The position numbers and the translations under genes were made by a program. Shown one piece after another: positions 27,858-38,296 of a DNA stretch of 64,000 nt. The notes under the pieces are model-generated. The model was not told the origin of the DNA and searched no databases. It was given only the letters and a program-made list of their open reading frames with translations. This DNA comes from Photobacterium aphoticum (GTDB lineage: Bacteria > Pseudomonadota > Gammaproteobacteria > Enterobacterales > Vibrionaceae), in the NCBI RefSeq assembly GCF_001029435.1, contig NZ_LDOV01000021.1, positions 54,073 to 118,072 of the forward strand. Reading direction: 5' to 3'. The first letter of the stretch is position 1; every line of letters starts with the position of its first letter.

Positions 27858-28127
27858 TGGATGCTCACATCATTCTTCACACGCCGTTCAACCGCCTCAC
27901 AAACCGGCCAAAACCGCGCAATATCAGCACGATAGAGCGCAAGTTTTTGGCTGCAACCGCGTTGCAATGGCGAAAAATCCCCGTCGTCGGTCCGTCTCTC
28001 ATCCTAAAGTCTAATTGAGTCACCCGCCGATCTAGCGGAAGTTAGTCAGACACAACAACCGCTTCCGGCCTACGAGACGAGACATTCCGGTCCACACGGA
28101 CAATGACGGAACACAAGGAGAATTAAA
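27858..28127 (+). promoter_or_regulatory. acs upstream region
   Basis: This is a 270-bp spacer without a gene. It holds the octamer CTAAAGTC at 28004-28011, also seen in the MFS/DUF294 spacer, small inverted repeats (for example GTCC-ACAC-GGAC near 28092) and a strong AAGGAG ribosome site before acs. No clear -35/-10 pair was recognised. acs promoters are typically activator dependent, here probably CrbR. Confidence 0.45.
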
Positions 28128-30077
28128 ATGAGTGACGTTCATCTGTACCCAGTCAATCAGGACATTGCAGCCAGCGCCCACGTGACCGACGAGCAGTACC
28201 GTGAAATGTATCAGCAATCGGTGATCAATCCTGAAGGCTTCTGGCGTGAACACGGCCAAATCGTGGATTGGATCAAGCCATTTAGTCAGGTCAAACACAC
28301 CTCATTCGATACTGGCCACGTCAACATTGCCTGGTTTGCCGACGGCACCCTGAACGTCTCGGCCAACTGTATTGACCGCCACCTTGCCACCCGAGGCGAT
28401 CAGCCGGCCATCATCTGGGAAGGGGACGATCCGAACGACGATGCCACCCTCACCTACAACGAACTGCACGAGCAAGTGTGTCAGTTTGCCAATGCCCTAA
28501 AGAGCCAAGGCGTGCGCAAAGGCGATGTGGTGTGCCTGTACATGCCGATGGTTGCCGAAGCGGCTGTCGCCATGCTGGCCTGTACCCGTATTGGTGCCGT
28601 CCACACCATCGTGTTTGGCGGTTTTTCACCGGAAGCCTTAGCCGGCCGTATTGTCGATTCCAATGCCAAAGTCGTGGTCACTGCCGATGAAGGCGTGCGC
28701 GGCGGCCGTGCCGTACCACTGAAAAAGAATGTGGATGATGCACTGGCTAACCCGGACGTCACCAGCGTAGAGAAAGTGCTGGTCTTCAAACGCACCGGTG
28801 GCAACGTCGAATGGCACAGTGAACGCGATGTCTGGTGGCACGATGCCACCGCTGTTGCCTCTTCTCATTGTGAGCCAGAAGCAATGAACGCTGAAGATCC
28901 GCTGTTTATCCTCTATACCTCCGGCTCCACCGGCAAACCGAAAGGCGTATTGCACACCACCGGCGGCTATCTGGTCTACGCCACCATGACCTTCAAATAC
29001 GTGTTTGATTATCAGGAAGGCGAAGTGTACTGGTGTACGGCCGATGTGGGTTGGATCACCGGCCACAGCTACTTGGTTTACGGCCCGCTGGCTAACGGTG
29101 CCACCACCCTACTGTTTGAAGGGGTGCCAAACTACCCAAGCACCAGCCGCATGAGCGAAGTGGTCGACAAGCATCAGGTCAATATCCTGTACACCGCGCC
29201 AACGGCGATCCGCGCCCTGATGGCCAAAGGCGACGAAGCCGTCGCGGGCACAAAACGCACCTCACTGCGCGTGATGGGCTCGGTGGGTGAGCCGATCAAC
29301 CCCGAAGCGTGGGAATGGTACCACCGCACCATCGGTGACAGTCGCTGTCCGATTGTCGATACCTGGTGGCAGACGGAAACCGGCGGGATCCTCATTACCC
29401 CACTGCCAGGGGCAACTGTACTGAAACCGGGCTCGGCAACCCGTCCTTTCTTTGGTGTACAACCGGCGCTGGTCGATAACATGGGCAACATTCTCGACGG
29501 CGCCACCGAAGGTAACCTGGTGATGATTGACTCCTGGCCGGGGCAGATGCGTACGCTGTGGGGCGATCACGAGCGCTTTGAACAGACCTACTTCTCGACC
29601 TTCCAGGGCATGTACTTTACCGGTGACGGCGCCCGTCGTGATGAAGACGGCTATTACTGGATCACCGGCCGCGTGGATGACGTACTGAACATTTCCGGTC
29701 ACCGTATGGGGACCGCAGAGATTGAATCGGCGCTGGTGGCATTTGATAAAATTGCCGAAGCCGCGATTGTCGGTGTGCCGCACGACATCAAAGGGCAGGC
29801 GATTTATGCCTACATCACCCTGAACGACGGCGAAATCCCGAGTGCCGAGCTGCATAAAGAGGTAAAAGACTGGGTACGTAAGGAAATTGGCCCGATTGCC
29901 ACGCCGGACTTCCTGCACTGGACCGATGCCCTGCCGAAGACCCGCTCCGGTAAAATCATGCGCCGAATCCTGCGTAAGATCGCTACCGGCGATACCGCCA
30001 CCTTGGGCGATACGTCCACACTGGCCGATCCAAGCGTGGTCGACAAGCTCATCGCAGAGAAGCAAAAAGTGTTATAA
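28128..30077 (+). CDS. acs: Acetyl-CoA synthetase Acs
   Basis: A 649-residue AMP-forming enzyme that converts acetate, ATP and CoA to acetyl-CoA, the scavenging arm of the acetate switch. The P-loop-like motif [20 protein letters not shown] and the motif [10 protein letters not shown] are present. The C-terminal lysine motif [16 protein letters not shown] lies near residues 600-615 and is the site of regulatory acetylation in this family. Length matches E. coli Acs (652). It is a single gene followed by a terminator, with crbS nearby as likely regulator. Confidence 0.97.
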   Translation: MSDVHLYPVNQDIAASAHVTDEQYREMYQQSVINPEGFWREHGQIVDWIKPFSQVKHTSFDTGHVNIAWFADGTLNVSANCIDRHLATRGDQPAIIWEGDDPNDDATLTYNELHEQVCQFANALKSQGVRKGDVVCLYMPMVAEAAVAMLACTRIGAVHTIVFGGFSPEALAGRIVDSNAKVVVTADEGVRGGRAVPLKKNVDDALANPDVTSVEKVLVFKRTGGNVEWHSERDVWWHDATAVASSHCEPEAMNAEDPLFILYTSGSTGKPKGVLHTTGGYLVYATMTFKYVFDYQEGEVYWCTADVGWITGHSYLVYGPLANGATTLLFEGVPNYPSTSRMSEVVDKHQVNILYTAPTAIRALMAKGDEAVAGTKRTSLRVMGSVGEPINPEAWEWYHRTIGDSRCPIVDTWWQTETGGILITPLPGATVLKPGSATRPFFGVQPALVDNMGNILDGATEGNLVMIDSWPGQMRTLWGDHERFEQTYFSTFQGMYFTGDGARRDEDGYYWITGRVDDVLNISGHRMGTAEIESALVAFDKIAEAAIVGVPHDIKGQAIYAYITLNDGEIPSAELHKEVKDWVRKEIGPIATPDFLHWTDALPKTRSGKIMRRILRKIATGDTATLGDTSTLADPSVVDKLIAEKQKVL

Positions 30078-30117
30078 CTGCCTCGATTTCCCACTTTCTT
30101 GTAATCATCTGTCTGAC

Positions 30118-30143
30118 AAAAGCCGCCTACGGGCGGCTTTTTT
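30118..30143 (+). terminator. Terminator of acs
   Basis: AAAAGCCGCC pairs with GGCGGCTTTT around a 4-nt loop and is followed by a T-run, 40 bp beyond the acs stop. Confidence 0.92.
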
Positions 30144-30451
30144 GATCGTCCGCTCAAACTGATTGAATCATCCCGCCAAGGGATTGTCTCAAACAGTAAG
30201 CTCACGCATAGTGGGCGATTCATCCCCTTTTCTGTCGATGTGGTTCATGTCACACGAAGTGACCCAGCGTACACGTGTTCAGATTAAAATGCGGTGATTA
30301 GACCAGTATTTTGCTGCGATTTGCGCTGAATTCTCTATAATTGCACTTCAAGCATGTTTTGGCAGATAAAAACGGAACACAGGGAAGCAACTTTGCAGCT
30401 TTCTGCACGTTGTTAAAGTAAAACCTCTAAATCGAGTGATATAACGTCAAG
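30144..30451 (+). promoter_or_regulatory. aroQ-accBC upstream region with CRP-like site
   Basis: A 308-bp region without a gene. It contains TGTGG-N6-TCACA at 30239-30254, nine of ten matches to the CRP half-sites. A perfect -10 TATAAT lies at 30336-30341, with a poor TTGCTG -35 at 30311 (19-bp spacer). The CRP-like centre would be about 100 bases upstream of the start, a distance at which activation is possible but unproven. Confidence 0.45.
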
Positions 30452-30907
30452 ATGTCGACCGTTCAACGAATTTTATTGATCAATGGCCCGAACCTAAACT
30501 TATTAGGTTTACGTGAGCCAGGACATTATGGTCAGCAGTCGCTAGACCAAATCGTGACGCATTTAACTGCCAAAGCAACCGAATTAGGCGTGACGTTAGA
30601 TCACATTCAATCCAATGCGGAACATGTGCTGATCGATGCCATTCACAACGCCTACGGCAACGTGGATTTTATCATCATCAATCCAGCCGCCTTTACCCAC
30701 ACCAGTGTCGCGATCCGCGATGCCCTGCTGGGGGTAAATATCCCGTTTATTGAAGTGCACCTGTCCAACGTCCATGCCCGCGAGCCCTTCCGCCACCATT
30801 CTTACCTGTCCGATAAAGCGGTCGGGGTAATTTGTGGTCTGGGTGCCGATGGTTATGAATTCGCCCTGCAAGCAGCCGTGAAACGCCTGCACGCAGACGC
30901 CAACTGA
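30452..30907 (+). CDS. aroQ: Type II 3-dehydroquinate dehydratase AroQ
   Basis: A 151-residue shikimate-pathway enzyme that dehydrates 3-dehydroquinate. The N-terminus [20 protein letters not shown] carries the catalytic tyrosine, [16 protein letters not shown] the substrate loop, and [20 protein letters not shown] the catalytic histidine. It is followed by accB after 19 bp, the arrangement common in gammaproteobacteria. The product feeds aromatic amino acid synthesis. Confidence 0.96.
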   Translation: MSTVQRILLINGPNLNLLGLREPGHYGQQSLDQIVTHLTAKATELGVTLDHIQSNAEHVLIDAIHNAYGNVDFIIINPAAFTHTSVAIRDALLGVNIPFIEVHLSNVHAREPFRHHSYLSDKAVGVICGLGADGYEFALQAAVKRLHADAN

Positions 30908-30926
30908 ACATATAAGAGAAAAGTAA

Positions 30927-31385
30927 ATGGATATTCGTAAAATCAAAAAACTGATTGAGCTAGTAGAAGAGTCTGGTATTGCTGAGCTGGAAATTTCAGA
31001 AGGTGAAGAATCTGTACGCATCAGCCGTGCAATCACCCCTGTAACAACACAAGTTGTAACGGCAGCTCCGGCGCCAGTTGCAGCCCCTGTTGCCGCAGCA
31101 CCAGCACCAACCGCTGCGCCAGAAGCGCCTGCGGCACCTGCACAACCTGCGGGTCACCAAGTACTGTCACCAATGGTGGGCAGCTTCTACCGTGCACCAA
31201 GTCCAGATGCGAAACCATTTGTTGAAATCGGCCAATCGGTAAACGCTGGCGATACCCTATGTATCGTTGAAGCGATGAAGATGATGAACCAAATCGAAGC
31301 GGATAAATCCGGTACGGTTGTTGCTATCCTTGCAGAAGACGGCGATGCCGTTGAATTCGACCAGCCGCTAGTCATCATCGAATAA
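30927..31385 (+). CDS. accB: Biotin carboxyl carrier protein AccB
   Basis: A 152-residue subunit of acetyl-CoA carboxylase. The N-terminus [20 protein letters not shown] is followed by an Ala/Pro-rich flexible linker (residues about 45-80) and a biotinyl domain with the biotin-accepting lysine in [16 protein letters not shown]. It precedes accC by 12 bp and supplies malonyl-CoA for fatty acid synthesis. Confidence 0.97.
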   Translation: MDIRKIKKLIELVEESGIAELEISEGEESVRISRAITPVTTQVVTAAPAPVAAPVAAAPAPTAAPEAPAAPAQPAGHQVLSPMVGSFYRAPSPDAKPFVEIGQSVNAGDTLCIVEAMKMMNQIEADKSGTVVAILAEDGDAVEFDQPLVIIE

Positions 31386-31397
31386 CCAGGACGCGTT

Positions 31398-32741
31398 ATG
31401 TTAGATAAAATTGTCATTGCTAACCGAGGCGAGATTGCACTGCGCATTTTGCGTGCCTGCAAAGAGCTCGGTATCAAGACGGTCGCCGTGCACTCCACTG
31501 CCGATCGCGATTTGAAACACGTGCTGTTGGCGGATGAGTCTATCTGTATCGGCCCGGCAAAAAGCACCGAGAGCTACCTGAACATTCCTCGCATCATCAG
31601 TGCAGCAGAAATCACCGGCGCCGTGGCTATCCACCCGGGTTACGGTTTCTTGTCTGAAAACGCCGATTTTGCTGAGCAAGTTGAGCGCAGCGGCTTCATC
31701 TTTGTCGGCCCGAAAGCGGAAACTATCCGTATCATGGGTGACAAAGTGGCGGCAATCACTGCAATGAAAAAAGCCGGCGTACCGTGTGTACCAGGCTCTG
31801 ACGGCCCGCTTGACGATGACGAAGTGAAGAACAAAGCCTTTGCTAAGCGCATTGGCTATCCTGTGATCATCAAGGCCTCAGGTGGCGGCGGTGGTCGTGG
31901 TATGCGTGTGGTACGCAGCGAAGCGGATCTGATCGAAGCGATCGCAATGACCCGCGCCGAAGCCAAAGCGGCCTTCAACAATGACATGGTGTACATGGAG
32001 AAATTCCTAGAAAACCCACGTCACATCGAAGTGCAGGTACTGGCAGACGGTCAGGGCGGCGCGATTCACTTAGGTGAGCGTGACTGTTCGATGCAGCGTC
32101 GTCACCAGAAAGTGGTGGAAGAAGCACCGGCACCGGGTATCACGGAAGAAATGCGTAAGTACATCGGTGAACGTTGTACCCGTGCGTGTATCGAAATCGG
32201 CTACCGTGGTGCGGGTACGTTTGAATTCCTGTACGAAAACGGTGAGTTCTACTTCATTGAAATGAACACCCGTATTCAGGTTGAACACCCAGTGACAGAA
32301 ATGGTGACCGGTGTGGATCTGATCAAAGAGCAGCTTCGTATTGCAGCGGGTCAGCCACTATCGTTCACACAAGATGACATCAAGATCAAAGGCCACGCGG
32401 TCGAGTGCCGTATTAACGCCGAAGATCCTGAGCGTTTCTTGCCATGTCCGGGCAAAATCACCCGTTTCCACCCACCAGGTGGCATGGGCGTACGTTGGGA
32501 ATCGCACATCTATGCGGGCTACACCGTACCGCCTCACTACGATTCCATGATCGGCAAACTGATCACGTTCGGTGAAAACCGTGACGTGGCGATTGCCCGT
32601 ATGAAGAACGCGTTGAGCGAGATGATCATTGACGGCATCAAGACTAACGTTCCGCTTCAGCAAGAAATCATGAAAGATGAGAACTTCCAGCACGGTGGGG
32701 CAAACATCCACTATCTGGAGAAGAAACTCGGTATCCACTAA
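31398..32741 (+). CDS. accC: Biotin carboxylase AccC
   Basis: A 447-residue ATP-grasp enzyme that carboxylates biotin on AccB. The glycine-rich ATP loop is [14 protein letters not shown], the metal-binding glutamates lie in [20 protein letters not shown], and [20 protein letters not shown] is the family signature. Length and position downstream of accB are standard. Confidence 0.98.
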   Translation: MLDKIVIANRGEIALRILRACKELGIKTVAVHSTADRDLKHVLLADESICIGPAKSTESYLNIPRIISAAEITGAVAIHPGYGFLSENADFAEQVERSGFIFVGPKAETIRIMGDKVAAITAMKKAGVPCVPGSDGPLDDDEVKNKAFAKRIGYPVIIKASGGGGGRGMRVVRSEADLIEAIAMTRAEAKAAFNNDMVYMEKFLENPRHIEVQVLADGQGGAIHLGERDCSMQRRHQKVVEEAPAPGITEEMRKYIGERCTRACIEIGYRGAGTFEFLYENGEFYFIEMNTRIQVEHPVTEMVTGVDLIKEQLRIAAGQPLSFTQDDIKIKGHAVECRINAEDPERFLPCPGKITRFHPPGGMGVRWESHIYAGYTVPPHYDSMIGKLITFGENRDVAIARMKNALSEMIIDGIKTNVPLQQEIMKDENFQHGGANIHYLEKKLGIH

Positions 32742-32757
32742 GGATCATCCGTTTTGT

Positions 32758-32784
32758 AAAAGGCTGCTTCGGCAGCCTTTTTTA
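32758..32784 (+). terminator. Terminator of aroQ-accBC
   Basis: AGGCTGC (32761-32767) pairs with GCAGCCT (32772-32778) around a TTCG tetraloop and is followed by a T-run. Confidence 0.93.
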
Positions 32785-32935
32785 TTATCCTCTCTGTCAA
32801 TATACCCCTTCACCTAGCACTCCCTCCTATCTTTTGCCACAATAGCCGCCCTTAATTTGTGTGAAGATTGAGCAAATCCCTCACGGTATATCCCTCATCA
32901 CCGTGAACATTCGCTCATCCAATGGAAGCAACGCC

Positions 32936-33217
32936 ATGAAAACGCTATCTGCGCGCTATCAACAGGCGCATAAAGAAGCCAAATGGGCCATCGGCTTAGC
33001 CTTGGCCTATTTTGTCTGGTGGTTCATTTCGGCTTATGCCTTTGCACCGTCAGGGACTGAAGACACACTGCCGACACTCTACGGCGGCTTTCCGCTGTGG
33101 TTTTTGCTCGCCTGTATCGTCGGCCCCATTCTGTTTACGGTACTGTGTGGCCTGATGGTGAAATACCTCTATCAGGACATGTCGCTAGAGATCGAACCGG
33201 AGTCCACCGATGAATAG
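32936..33217 (+). CDS. yhdT: YhdT family membrane protein (DUF997)
   Basis: A 93-residue protein with two hydrophobic helices (WAIGLALAYFVWWFISAYAF and LWFLLACIVGPILFTVLCGL). It matches YhdT, which is found upstream of panF in many Enterobacterales and Vibrionales. The frame is open from 32861, but the ATG at 32936 gives the family N-terminus (RYQQAHKEAKWAIG). It overlaps panF by 8 bp (ATGAATAG), suggesting coupling and a role as a small companion of the transporter. Molecular function is unknown. Confidence 0.85.
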   Translation: MKTLSARYQQAHKEAKWAIGLALAYFVWWFISAYAFAPSGTEDTLPTLYGGFPLWFLLACIVGPILFTVLCGLMVKYLYQDMSLEIEPESTDE

Positions 33218-34667
33218 CCAACTCCTTATTCCCCTTGTCCTTTATTTAGTGGCTGTTTTTGCGGTAGCGCTGTATGCCAACCGTAAGCGTGACACCGGTA
33301 ATGGCTTCCTGACCGAGTACCTGGTCGGCAACCGCAGCATGGGTGGCTTTGTGCTGGCCATGACACTGGCGTCAACCTACGCCAGCGCCAGTTCCTTCAT
33401 TGGTGGCCCGGGTGCCGCCTACAAAATGGGACTGGGCTGGGTACTGCTGGCCATGATCCAGCTGCCTGCTGCGTGGCTGACGCTGGGGGTACTGGGCAAG
33501 AAGTTTGCCATTGAAGCCCGCCGCCATAATGCCCTGACCCTCAATGACATCCTGTATGCCCGTTATAAAAACCGGGGCGTGGTGATCTTCGCCTCGCTGG
33601 CCTTATTGCTGGCCTTCTTCGGTACCATGGTGGTGCAGTTTGTCGGCGGGGCACGTCTGCTGCAAACCGTCACGGGTCTCTCTTACCAGCACGGCCTGAT
33701 GCTGTTTGCGGTCACGGTGGGTCTGTACACGACTATCGGGGGGTTCCGTGCCGTCGTGATGACCGATACCGTACAGGGGATCATGATGATCATCGGTACG
33801 ATCGCCCTGTTGGTAGGGATTGTCCACGCCGGCGGCAGCGTCGGGGAAATGATCCATACCCTGCATGATATCGACCCGGCACTGATCTCCCCGTATGGGC
33901 CCGATCAATTCCTCAGCCAGCCGTTTATGCTCAGCTTCTGGGTACTGGTCTGTTTTGGGGTGATTGGTTTGCCGCACGCCGCCGTGCGCTGTATGTCGTA
34001 CAAGTCGAGCGGCTCCTTGCATAAAGGCATGGTGATCAGCACCGCGATGGTCGCCCTGCTGATGCTGGGCATGCACCTGGCGGGCGCATTAGGCCGCGCG
34101 TTGGTGCCGGACATTGCCAGCCCGGATCAAATCATGCCGACCCTGATGATGACGGTTCTGCCGCCTGTGGTTGCGGGTGTCTTCCTGGCCGGTCCGATGG
34201 CGGCAATCATGTCGACCATTGACTCGCAGCTGATCCAGGCCTCTGCAACGCTGCTCAAAGACTTGTACCTGAACTACATCAACCCGCAAGCCCTGACCGC
34301 ACCGGATGCTGAAAAACGCCTGCCGAAACTGTCACTATGGGTGACCGGGATTTTCTCGCTGTTGGTGTTCATTGCTGCCACCAATCCGCCGGATATGATC
34401 ATCTGGCTGAACCTGCTGGCGTTTGGCGGCATGCAGGCGGTGTTCCTGTGGCCATTGGTACTGGGGCTGTACTGGAAACGCGCCTCCGCCACCGGCGCCT
34501 TTGCCTCGATGATCTGTGGCTTGGTGTGTTACATCGGCCTGTCGGTTATCAAGCCGGATATGGGCGGCATTCATGCCATTATCCCGACCCTGCTGGTCGG
34601 CCTGATCGCCTTTGTCGTTGGCAGCTTAGTCAAACCGGTGCCAATCCAGACACCGCAACAAGCGTAA
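33210..34667 (+). CDS. panF: Sodium/pantothenate symporter PanF
   Basis: A 485-residue SLC5-family transporter with 12-13 hydrophobic helices. The family pattern includes LASTYASASSFIGGPGAAYK in helix 2-3 and GPMAAIMSTIDSQLIQASATL later in the protein. Coupling to yhdT and synteny with accBC and prmA support PanF rather than a proline or other solute symporter. Confidence 0.93.
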   Translation: MNSQLLIPLVLYLVAVFAVALYANRKRDTGNGFLTEYLVGNRSMGGFVLAMTLASTYASASSFIGGPGAAYKMGLGWVLLAMIQLPAAWLTLGVLGKKFAIEARRHNALTLNDILYARYKNRGVVIFASLALLLAFFGTMVVQFVGGARLLQTVTGLSYQHGLMLFAVTVGLYTTIGGFRAVVMTDTVQGIMMIIGTIALLVGIVHAGGSVGEMIHTLHDIDPALISPYGPDQFLSQPFMLSFWVLVCFGVIGLPHAAVRCMSYKSSGSLHKGMVISTAMVALLMLGMHLAGALGRALVPDIASPDQIMPTLMMTVLPPVVAGVFLAGPMAAIMSTIDSQLIQASATLLKDLYLNYINPQALTAPDAEKRLPKLSLWVTGIFSLLVFIAATNPPDMIIWLNLLAFGGMQAVFLWPLVLGLYWKRASATGAFASMICGLVCYIGLSVIKPDMGGIHAIIPTLLVGLIAFVVGSLVKPVPIQTPQQA

Positions 34668-34685
34668 ATCTTCGCTTCCCCCTTC

Positions 34686-34715
34686 AGATAGCACCTTCCG
34701 GTGCTATCTTTTTTT
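34686..34715 (+). terminator. Terminator of yhdT-panF
   Basis: A 10-bp perfect stem (AGATAGCACC / GGTGCTATCT) with a TTCC loop is followed by seven T. Confidence 0.94.
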
Positions 34716-34782
34716 ATACTGCCTAAATTTCATGCTAGACTCCGCATCCTTGAACCGTAGCTAACCAAAAAGCGAAATAACC

Positions 34783-35667
34783 ATGCCTTGGATTCAAATT
34801 AAACTGAACGCAACAGCAGCCAATGCTGAAGCTATTGGCGACATGCTGATGGAAGAGACCGGTGCAGTCTCCGCCACCTTCCTTGACGCGCAAGATACGC
34901 CTGTTTTTGAACCCCTTCCGGGTGAAACCCGTCTGTGGGGCGACACCGATGTTGTTGGCCTATACGACGCGGAAACGGACATGGACTTCGTGTTGAACAT
35001 GCTGAAAAACAGCCCGCTGATCGCCGACGATTTTGCGTACAAAATTGAGCAAATCGAAGACAAAGACTGGGAACGTGAGTGGATGGACAACTTCCACCCA
35101 ATGCGTTTCGGCCGTCGTCTGTGGATCTGCCCAAGCTGGCGTGAAGCCCCAGAACCAGACGCTGTCAACGTGATGCTTGACCCGGGTCTGGCGTTCGGTA
35201 CGGGTACCCACCCAACGACGTCACTGTGCCTAGAGTGGCTAGACGGCCAAGATCTGGAAGGCAAAACCGTGATCGACTTCGGTTGTGGCTCTGGCATTCT
35301 GGCGATTGCGGCGATCAAACTGGGCGCAGCCAAAGTGATCGGTATCGACATCGATCCACAAGCTATCCTGGCCTCGCGTGACAACGCAGAGCGCAACGGC
35401 GTGGCTGACAAGCTAGAGCTATTCCTGCCACAAGACCAACCTGAAGGCATTCAGGCAGACGTCGTGGTTGCCAACATCCTTGCCGGTCCATTGCGCGAGC
35501 TGTCTCCAGTGATCAAGAGCCTGGTAAAAGACGGTGGTCTGCTGGCCATTTCTGGCGTGCTGGAAACCCAAGCGGAAGACGTGGCGACCTACTACAGCGA
35601 CGAGCTGACGCTAGACCCAACGGCAGTGCGTGAAGACTGGTGTCGCATCGCAGGTCGTAAGGCATAA
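34783..35667 (+). CDS. prmA: Ribosomal protein L11 methyltransferase PrmA
   Basis: A 294-residue enzyme that trimethylates L11 (encoded by rplK in this window). An N-terminal substrate-recognition domain is followed by a class I methyltransferase domain with AdoMet motif [20 protein letters not shown], the acidic GIDIDPQA and the catalytic-site motif [10 protein letters not shown]. Its length equals that of E. coli PrmA (293). Confidence 0.97.
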   Translation: MPWIQIKLNATAANAEAIGDMLMEETGAVSATFLDAQDTPVFEPLPGETRLWGDTDVVGLYDAETDMDFVLNMLKNSPLIADDFAYKIEQIEDKDWEREWMDNFHPMRFGRRLWICPSWREAPEPDAVNVMLDPGLAFGTGTHPTTSLCLEWLDGQDLEGKTVIDFGCGSGILAIAAIKLGAAKVIGIDIDPQAILASRDNAERNGVADKLELFLPQDQPEGIQADVVVANILAGPLRELSPVIKSLVKDGGLLAISGVLETQAEDVATYYSDELTLDPTAVREDWCRIAGRKA

Positions 35668-35768
35668 GCCGACGGCCTGAAGCATTATTTTTTCCGCTGG
35701 AATATTGGCCAATTGATTGAAAAAAGTACAGTTTCGTAATTCAAAAACGAAATGCTCAATTATTGGCC

Positions 35769-35805
35769 TTTTCAGAATGCGAAAAAATGCGTAAAATGCG
35801 CGCCC
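35769..35805 (+). promoter_or_regulatory. dusB-fis promoter with GC-rich discriminator
   Basis: The -35 TTTTCA (35769-35774), 17-bp spacer and -10 TAAAAT (35792-35797) are followed directly by GCGCGCCC (35798-35805). A GC-rich discriminator is the hallmark of promoters under stringent (ppGpp/DksA) and growth-rate control, as known for the fis operon. Confidence 0.7.
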
Positions 35806-35831
35806 TTACTGGCATAGTCAGGAACAGACGT

Positions 35832-36797
35832 TTGAAGATCGGTCCTTATCAACTTAAAAACCAGCTGATAGTCGCGCCCATGGCAGGTGTGACCGATCGG
35901 CCATTTCGTGAACTTTGTCTTCGCTTTGGCGCAGGCATGGCAGTCAGCGAAATGATGTCGTCCAATCCAGACCTGTGGAAAACCGCCAAGTCCCAAAACC
36001 GTATGGTGCATGAAGGCGAATCAGGGATCCGCTCGGTACAAATCGCCGGTGCTGATCCAAAACTGATGGCTGAAGCGGCGCAATTTAGTGTTGAGAACGG
36101 TGCGCAAATCATCGATATCAACATGGGTTGCCCGGCAAAAAAGGTCAACAAACGCCTGGCAGGCTCTGCCCTGCTGCAGTATCCACACCTGATCGAAGAG
36201 ATTCTTCGTACCGTGGTGGATGCGGTGGATGTACCTGTGACGCTGAAAACGCGTACCGGTTGGGATCTTGAAAACCGAAACTGCGTTGATATTGCCAAAC
36301 TTGCCGAACAATGTGGCATTCAGGCCCTGGCTCTGCACGGCAGAACCAAAGCCTGTATGTACAAAGGCGAGGCAGAATACGATTACATCAAGACAGTGAA
36401 AGAAGCGATCTCGATTCCGGTGATTGCGAACGGTGATATCGACTCACCGGAAAAGGCCCGCTTTGTACTGGATTACACCGGTGCCGATGGCTTGATGATT
36501 GGTCGACCTGCACAAGGTCGTCCGTGGATTTTCCAGGAAATCCACCACTATTTAACAACAGGCGAACACCTTCCTGCCCCGTCAATGACGGAAGTAGGAG
36601 GCATTATGCTGGGCCATGTTCAGGAACTACATCGCTTCTATGGCGAGTTCCTCGGTTTGCGTATCGCACGTAAGCATGTGTCTTGGTACTTGAAAGAGCA
36701 TGCCCCAGCAGGTGAGTTCCGCCAAACCTTCAACGCTATCGAAGATGCCCAACAGCAACTCGATGCGCTGCAAGGCTACTTCGAAAACGTTGCATAA
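35832..36797 (+). CDS. dusB: tRNA-dihydrouridine synthase DusB
   Basis: A 322-residue FMN enzyme that reduces uridine in the tRNA D-loop. The N-terminus is (M)[18 protein letters not shown], the catalytic cysteine lies in [20 protein letters not shown], and [11 protein letters not shown] binds phosphate. The start is assigned to TTG at 35832: it has AGGAA 7 nt upstream, gives the E. coli length (321), and the longer frame to 35763 would begin upstream of the promoter. It is followed by fis after 22 bp in the conserved dusB-fis operon. Confidence 0.94.
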   Translation: MKIGPYQLKNQLIVAPMAGVTDRPFRELCLRFGAGMAVSEMMSSNPDLWKTAKSQNRMVHEGESGIRSVQIAGADPKLMAEAAQFSVENGAQIIDINMGCPAKKVNKRLAGSALLQYPHLIEEILRTVVDAVDVPVTLKTRTGWDLENRNCVDIAKLAEQCGIQALALHGRTKACMYKGEAEYDYIKTVKEAISIPVIANGDIDSPEKARFVLDYTGADGLMIGRPAQGRPWIFQEIHHYLTTGEHLPAPSMTEVGGIMLGHVQELHRFYGEFLGLRIARKHVSWYLKEHAPAGEFRQTFNAIEDAQQQLDALQGYFENVA

Positions 36798-36819
36798 ATA
36801 CGAGAAGAGCTAACAGAAT

Positions 36820-37116
36820 ATGTTCGAACAAAATCTGACTTCCGAAGCATTAACAGTAACAACTGTAACTTCACAGGACCAAATTACACAGAAGCCACTT
36901 CGTGACTCTGTAAAGGCGTCGCTAAAAAACTACCTGGCTCAGTTAAACGGTCAGGAAGTCGATGATCTGTACGAGCTAGTGCTAGCAGAAGTTGAGCAGC
37001 CACTACTGGACACCATCATGCAGTACACTCGCGGTAACCAAACACGCGCTGCAACCATGATGGGTATCAACCGTGGTACTCTTCGCAAGAAGCTAAAGAA
37101 ATACGGCATGAACTAA
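36820..37116 (+). CDS. fis: DNA-binding nucleoid protein Fis
   Basis: A 98-residue factor for inversion stimulation: a nucleoid-associated regulator that is abundant in early growth and activates rRNA promoters. The C-terminal helix-turn-helix [20 protein letters not shown] followed by KKYGMN is fully conserved, and length is exactly that of E. coli Fis. Confidence 0.98.
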   Translation: MFEQNLTSEALTVTTVTSQDQITQKPLRDSVKASLKNYLAQLNGQEVDDLYELVLAEVEQPLLDTIMQYTRGNQTRAATMMGINRGTLRKKLKKYGMN

Positions 37117-37137
37117 GCCCTGCTTAGTTTTTCCCAC

Positions 37138-37169
37138 AAAAAGGCCTGCACACATGTGCAGGCCTTTTT
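37138..37169 (+). terminator. Terminator of dusB-fis
   Basis: A long palindromic stem (AAGGCCTGCA / TGCAGGCCTT, 6-nt loop) is flanked by A-run and T-run. It could work in both directions. Confidence 0.93.
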
Positions 37170-37271
37170 GTTTGTCTCAATCCCAAGACGTCCCTCTTCC
37201 CACGGTGAACCATACTGCCTATCTGAACGTACCTATCTTGGTTCTTCCCCATAACGAAGAGGTAATCCCTG

Positions 37272-37817
37272 ATGAATAGGATGTTACGCGTCATCACTCT
37301 GGCTTTCAGTGCCCTGCTTCTCTCTGTCAGTCAACTGGCCTTTGCTGAGCACCACGGCGACAGCAAAGCCGAACAGGCAGAAAAAAACCTGGTCCAAGTG
37401 GCTGCCAATAACGATGATTTCCAGACCTTGGTCATGGCCATTAAAGCGGCAGATTTGGTTGAGGTGCTCGAAGGCAAAGGGCCATTCACCGTTCTGGCAC
37501 CGACCGATGAAGCCTTTGCGAAACTGCCAGACGGCACACTGGCCGCGCTGCTGAAGCCGGAAAACAAAGAAAAATTGCAAGCCATCCTGACCTACCATGT
37601 GCTGCCAGGCGCGATCTCATCCAAAGAAGTCACCAAACTGAAATTGCCAGCCACGGTACAAGGTGAGCCCGTGACGATCACAGAAACCGAGGACGGGGTG
37701 ATGATCAACAACGCCAAAGTGATCACTGCGGACATTCCGGCCAGCAACGGCATTATTCATGTGATTGATACAGTCTTGATCCCACCGCAGAAAGACACAG
37801 AAAAAGACGCGAAATAG
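37272..37817 (+). CDS. Secreted fasciclin (FAS1) domain protein
   Basis: A 181-residue protein with a signal peptide (LRVITLAFSALLLSVSQLAFA, cleavage before EHHGD). A single FAS1 domain includes the H1 motif GPFTVLAPTDEAFAKLP and the H2 motif ILTYHVLPG, and ends ADIPASNGIIHVIDTVLIP. Bacterial FAS1 proteins are periplasmic or secreted adhesion-like proteins. The C-terminal tail is Lys/Asp-rich. Single gene between two terminators. Confidence 0.9.
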   Translation: MNRMLRVITLAFSALLLSVSQLAFAEHHGDSKAEQAEKNLVQVAANNDDFQTLVMAIKAADLVEVLEGKGPFTVLAPTDEAFAKLPDGTLAALLKPENKEKLQAILTYHVLPGAISSKEVTKLKLPATVQGEPVTITETEDGVMINNAKVITADIPASNGIIHVIDTVLIPPQKDTEKDAK

Positions 37818-37862
37818 AATATAAAAACGCAGCATTGCAGCGGTATCACGATACGCCGGCAC

Positions 37863-37893
37863 AAAAAAAGCTTCGCTCAGGCGAAGCTTTTTT
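37863..37893. terminator. Bidirectional terminator, fasciclin gene / ppnP
   Basis: AAAAGCTTCGC / GCGAAGCTTTT around a TCAG loop, with A- and T-runs on both sides, between converging genes. Confidence 0.93.
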
Positions 37894-37922
37894 CTATCGT
37901 ACTTTTTGCAGGCGCGCTTACC

Positions 37923-38204
37923 TTACAGGTAATCGCACAAATACGCCGTCGGCTCGGTAACCTTCAGATCAAAGGACGAATCCCCAGGGACTTCGAAATC
38001 GTCACCCGCATGGTAGGTTTCCCACTCAATGTGACCCGGCAGTTTAACGGTCAAGGCGCCTTTTACTACTGTCATGCGCTCCGGTGCGGCGGTACCAAAG
38101 GTATATTCACCCGGTGCCATCACGCCCACACTCGCGCGCTCACCTGATGTTTCAAACCCCAGTGATTTCACCTGACCATCGAAGTATTCATTCACTTTCA
38201 ACAT
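37923..38204 (-). CDS. ppnP: Pyrimidine/purine nucleoside phosphorylase PpnP
   Basis: A 93-residue cupin of the DUF1255 family (E. coli PpnP, 94 residues), which phosphorolyses several nucleosides. The sequence [36 protein letters not shown] and the C-terminal [10 protein letters not shown] are diagnostic. The ATG at 38204 has an AGGGA site and the usual length; the frame extends to 38225 without support. Confidence 0.93.
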   Translation of the reverse strand: MLKVNEYFDGQVKSLGFETSGERASVGVMAPGEYTFGTAAPERMTVVKGALTVKLPGHIEWETYHAGDDFEVPGDSSFDLKVTEPTAYLCDYL

Positions 38205-38296
38205 GACTTTCCCTATCAATAACAATGTAATGCTTTGAAACTATCACAAGTCATCTGTAGTACCCAATAGTATTTTACGGCGCCCTTTGACTCTCA

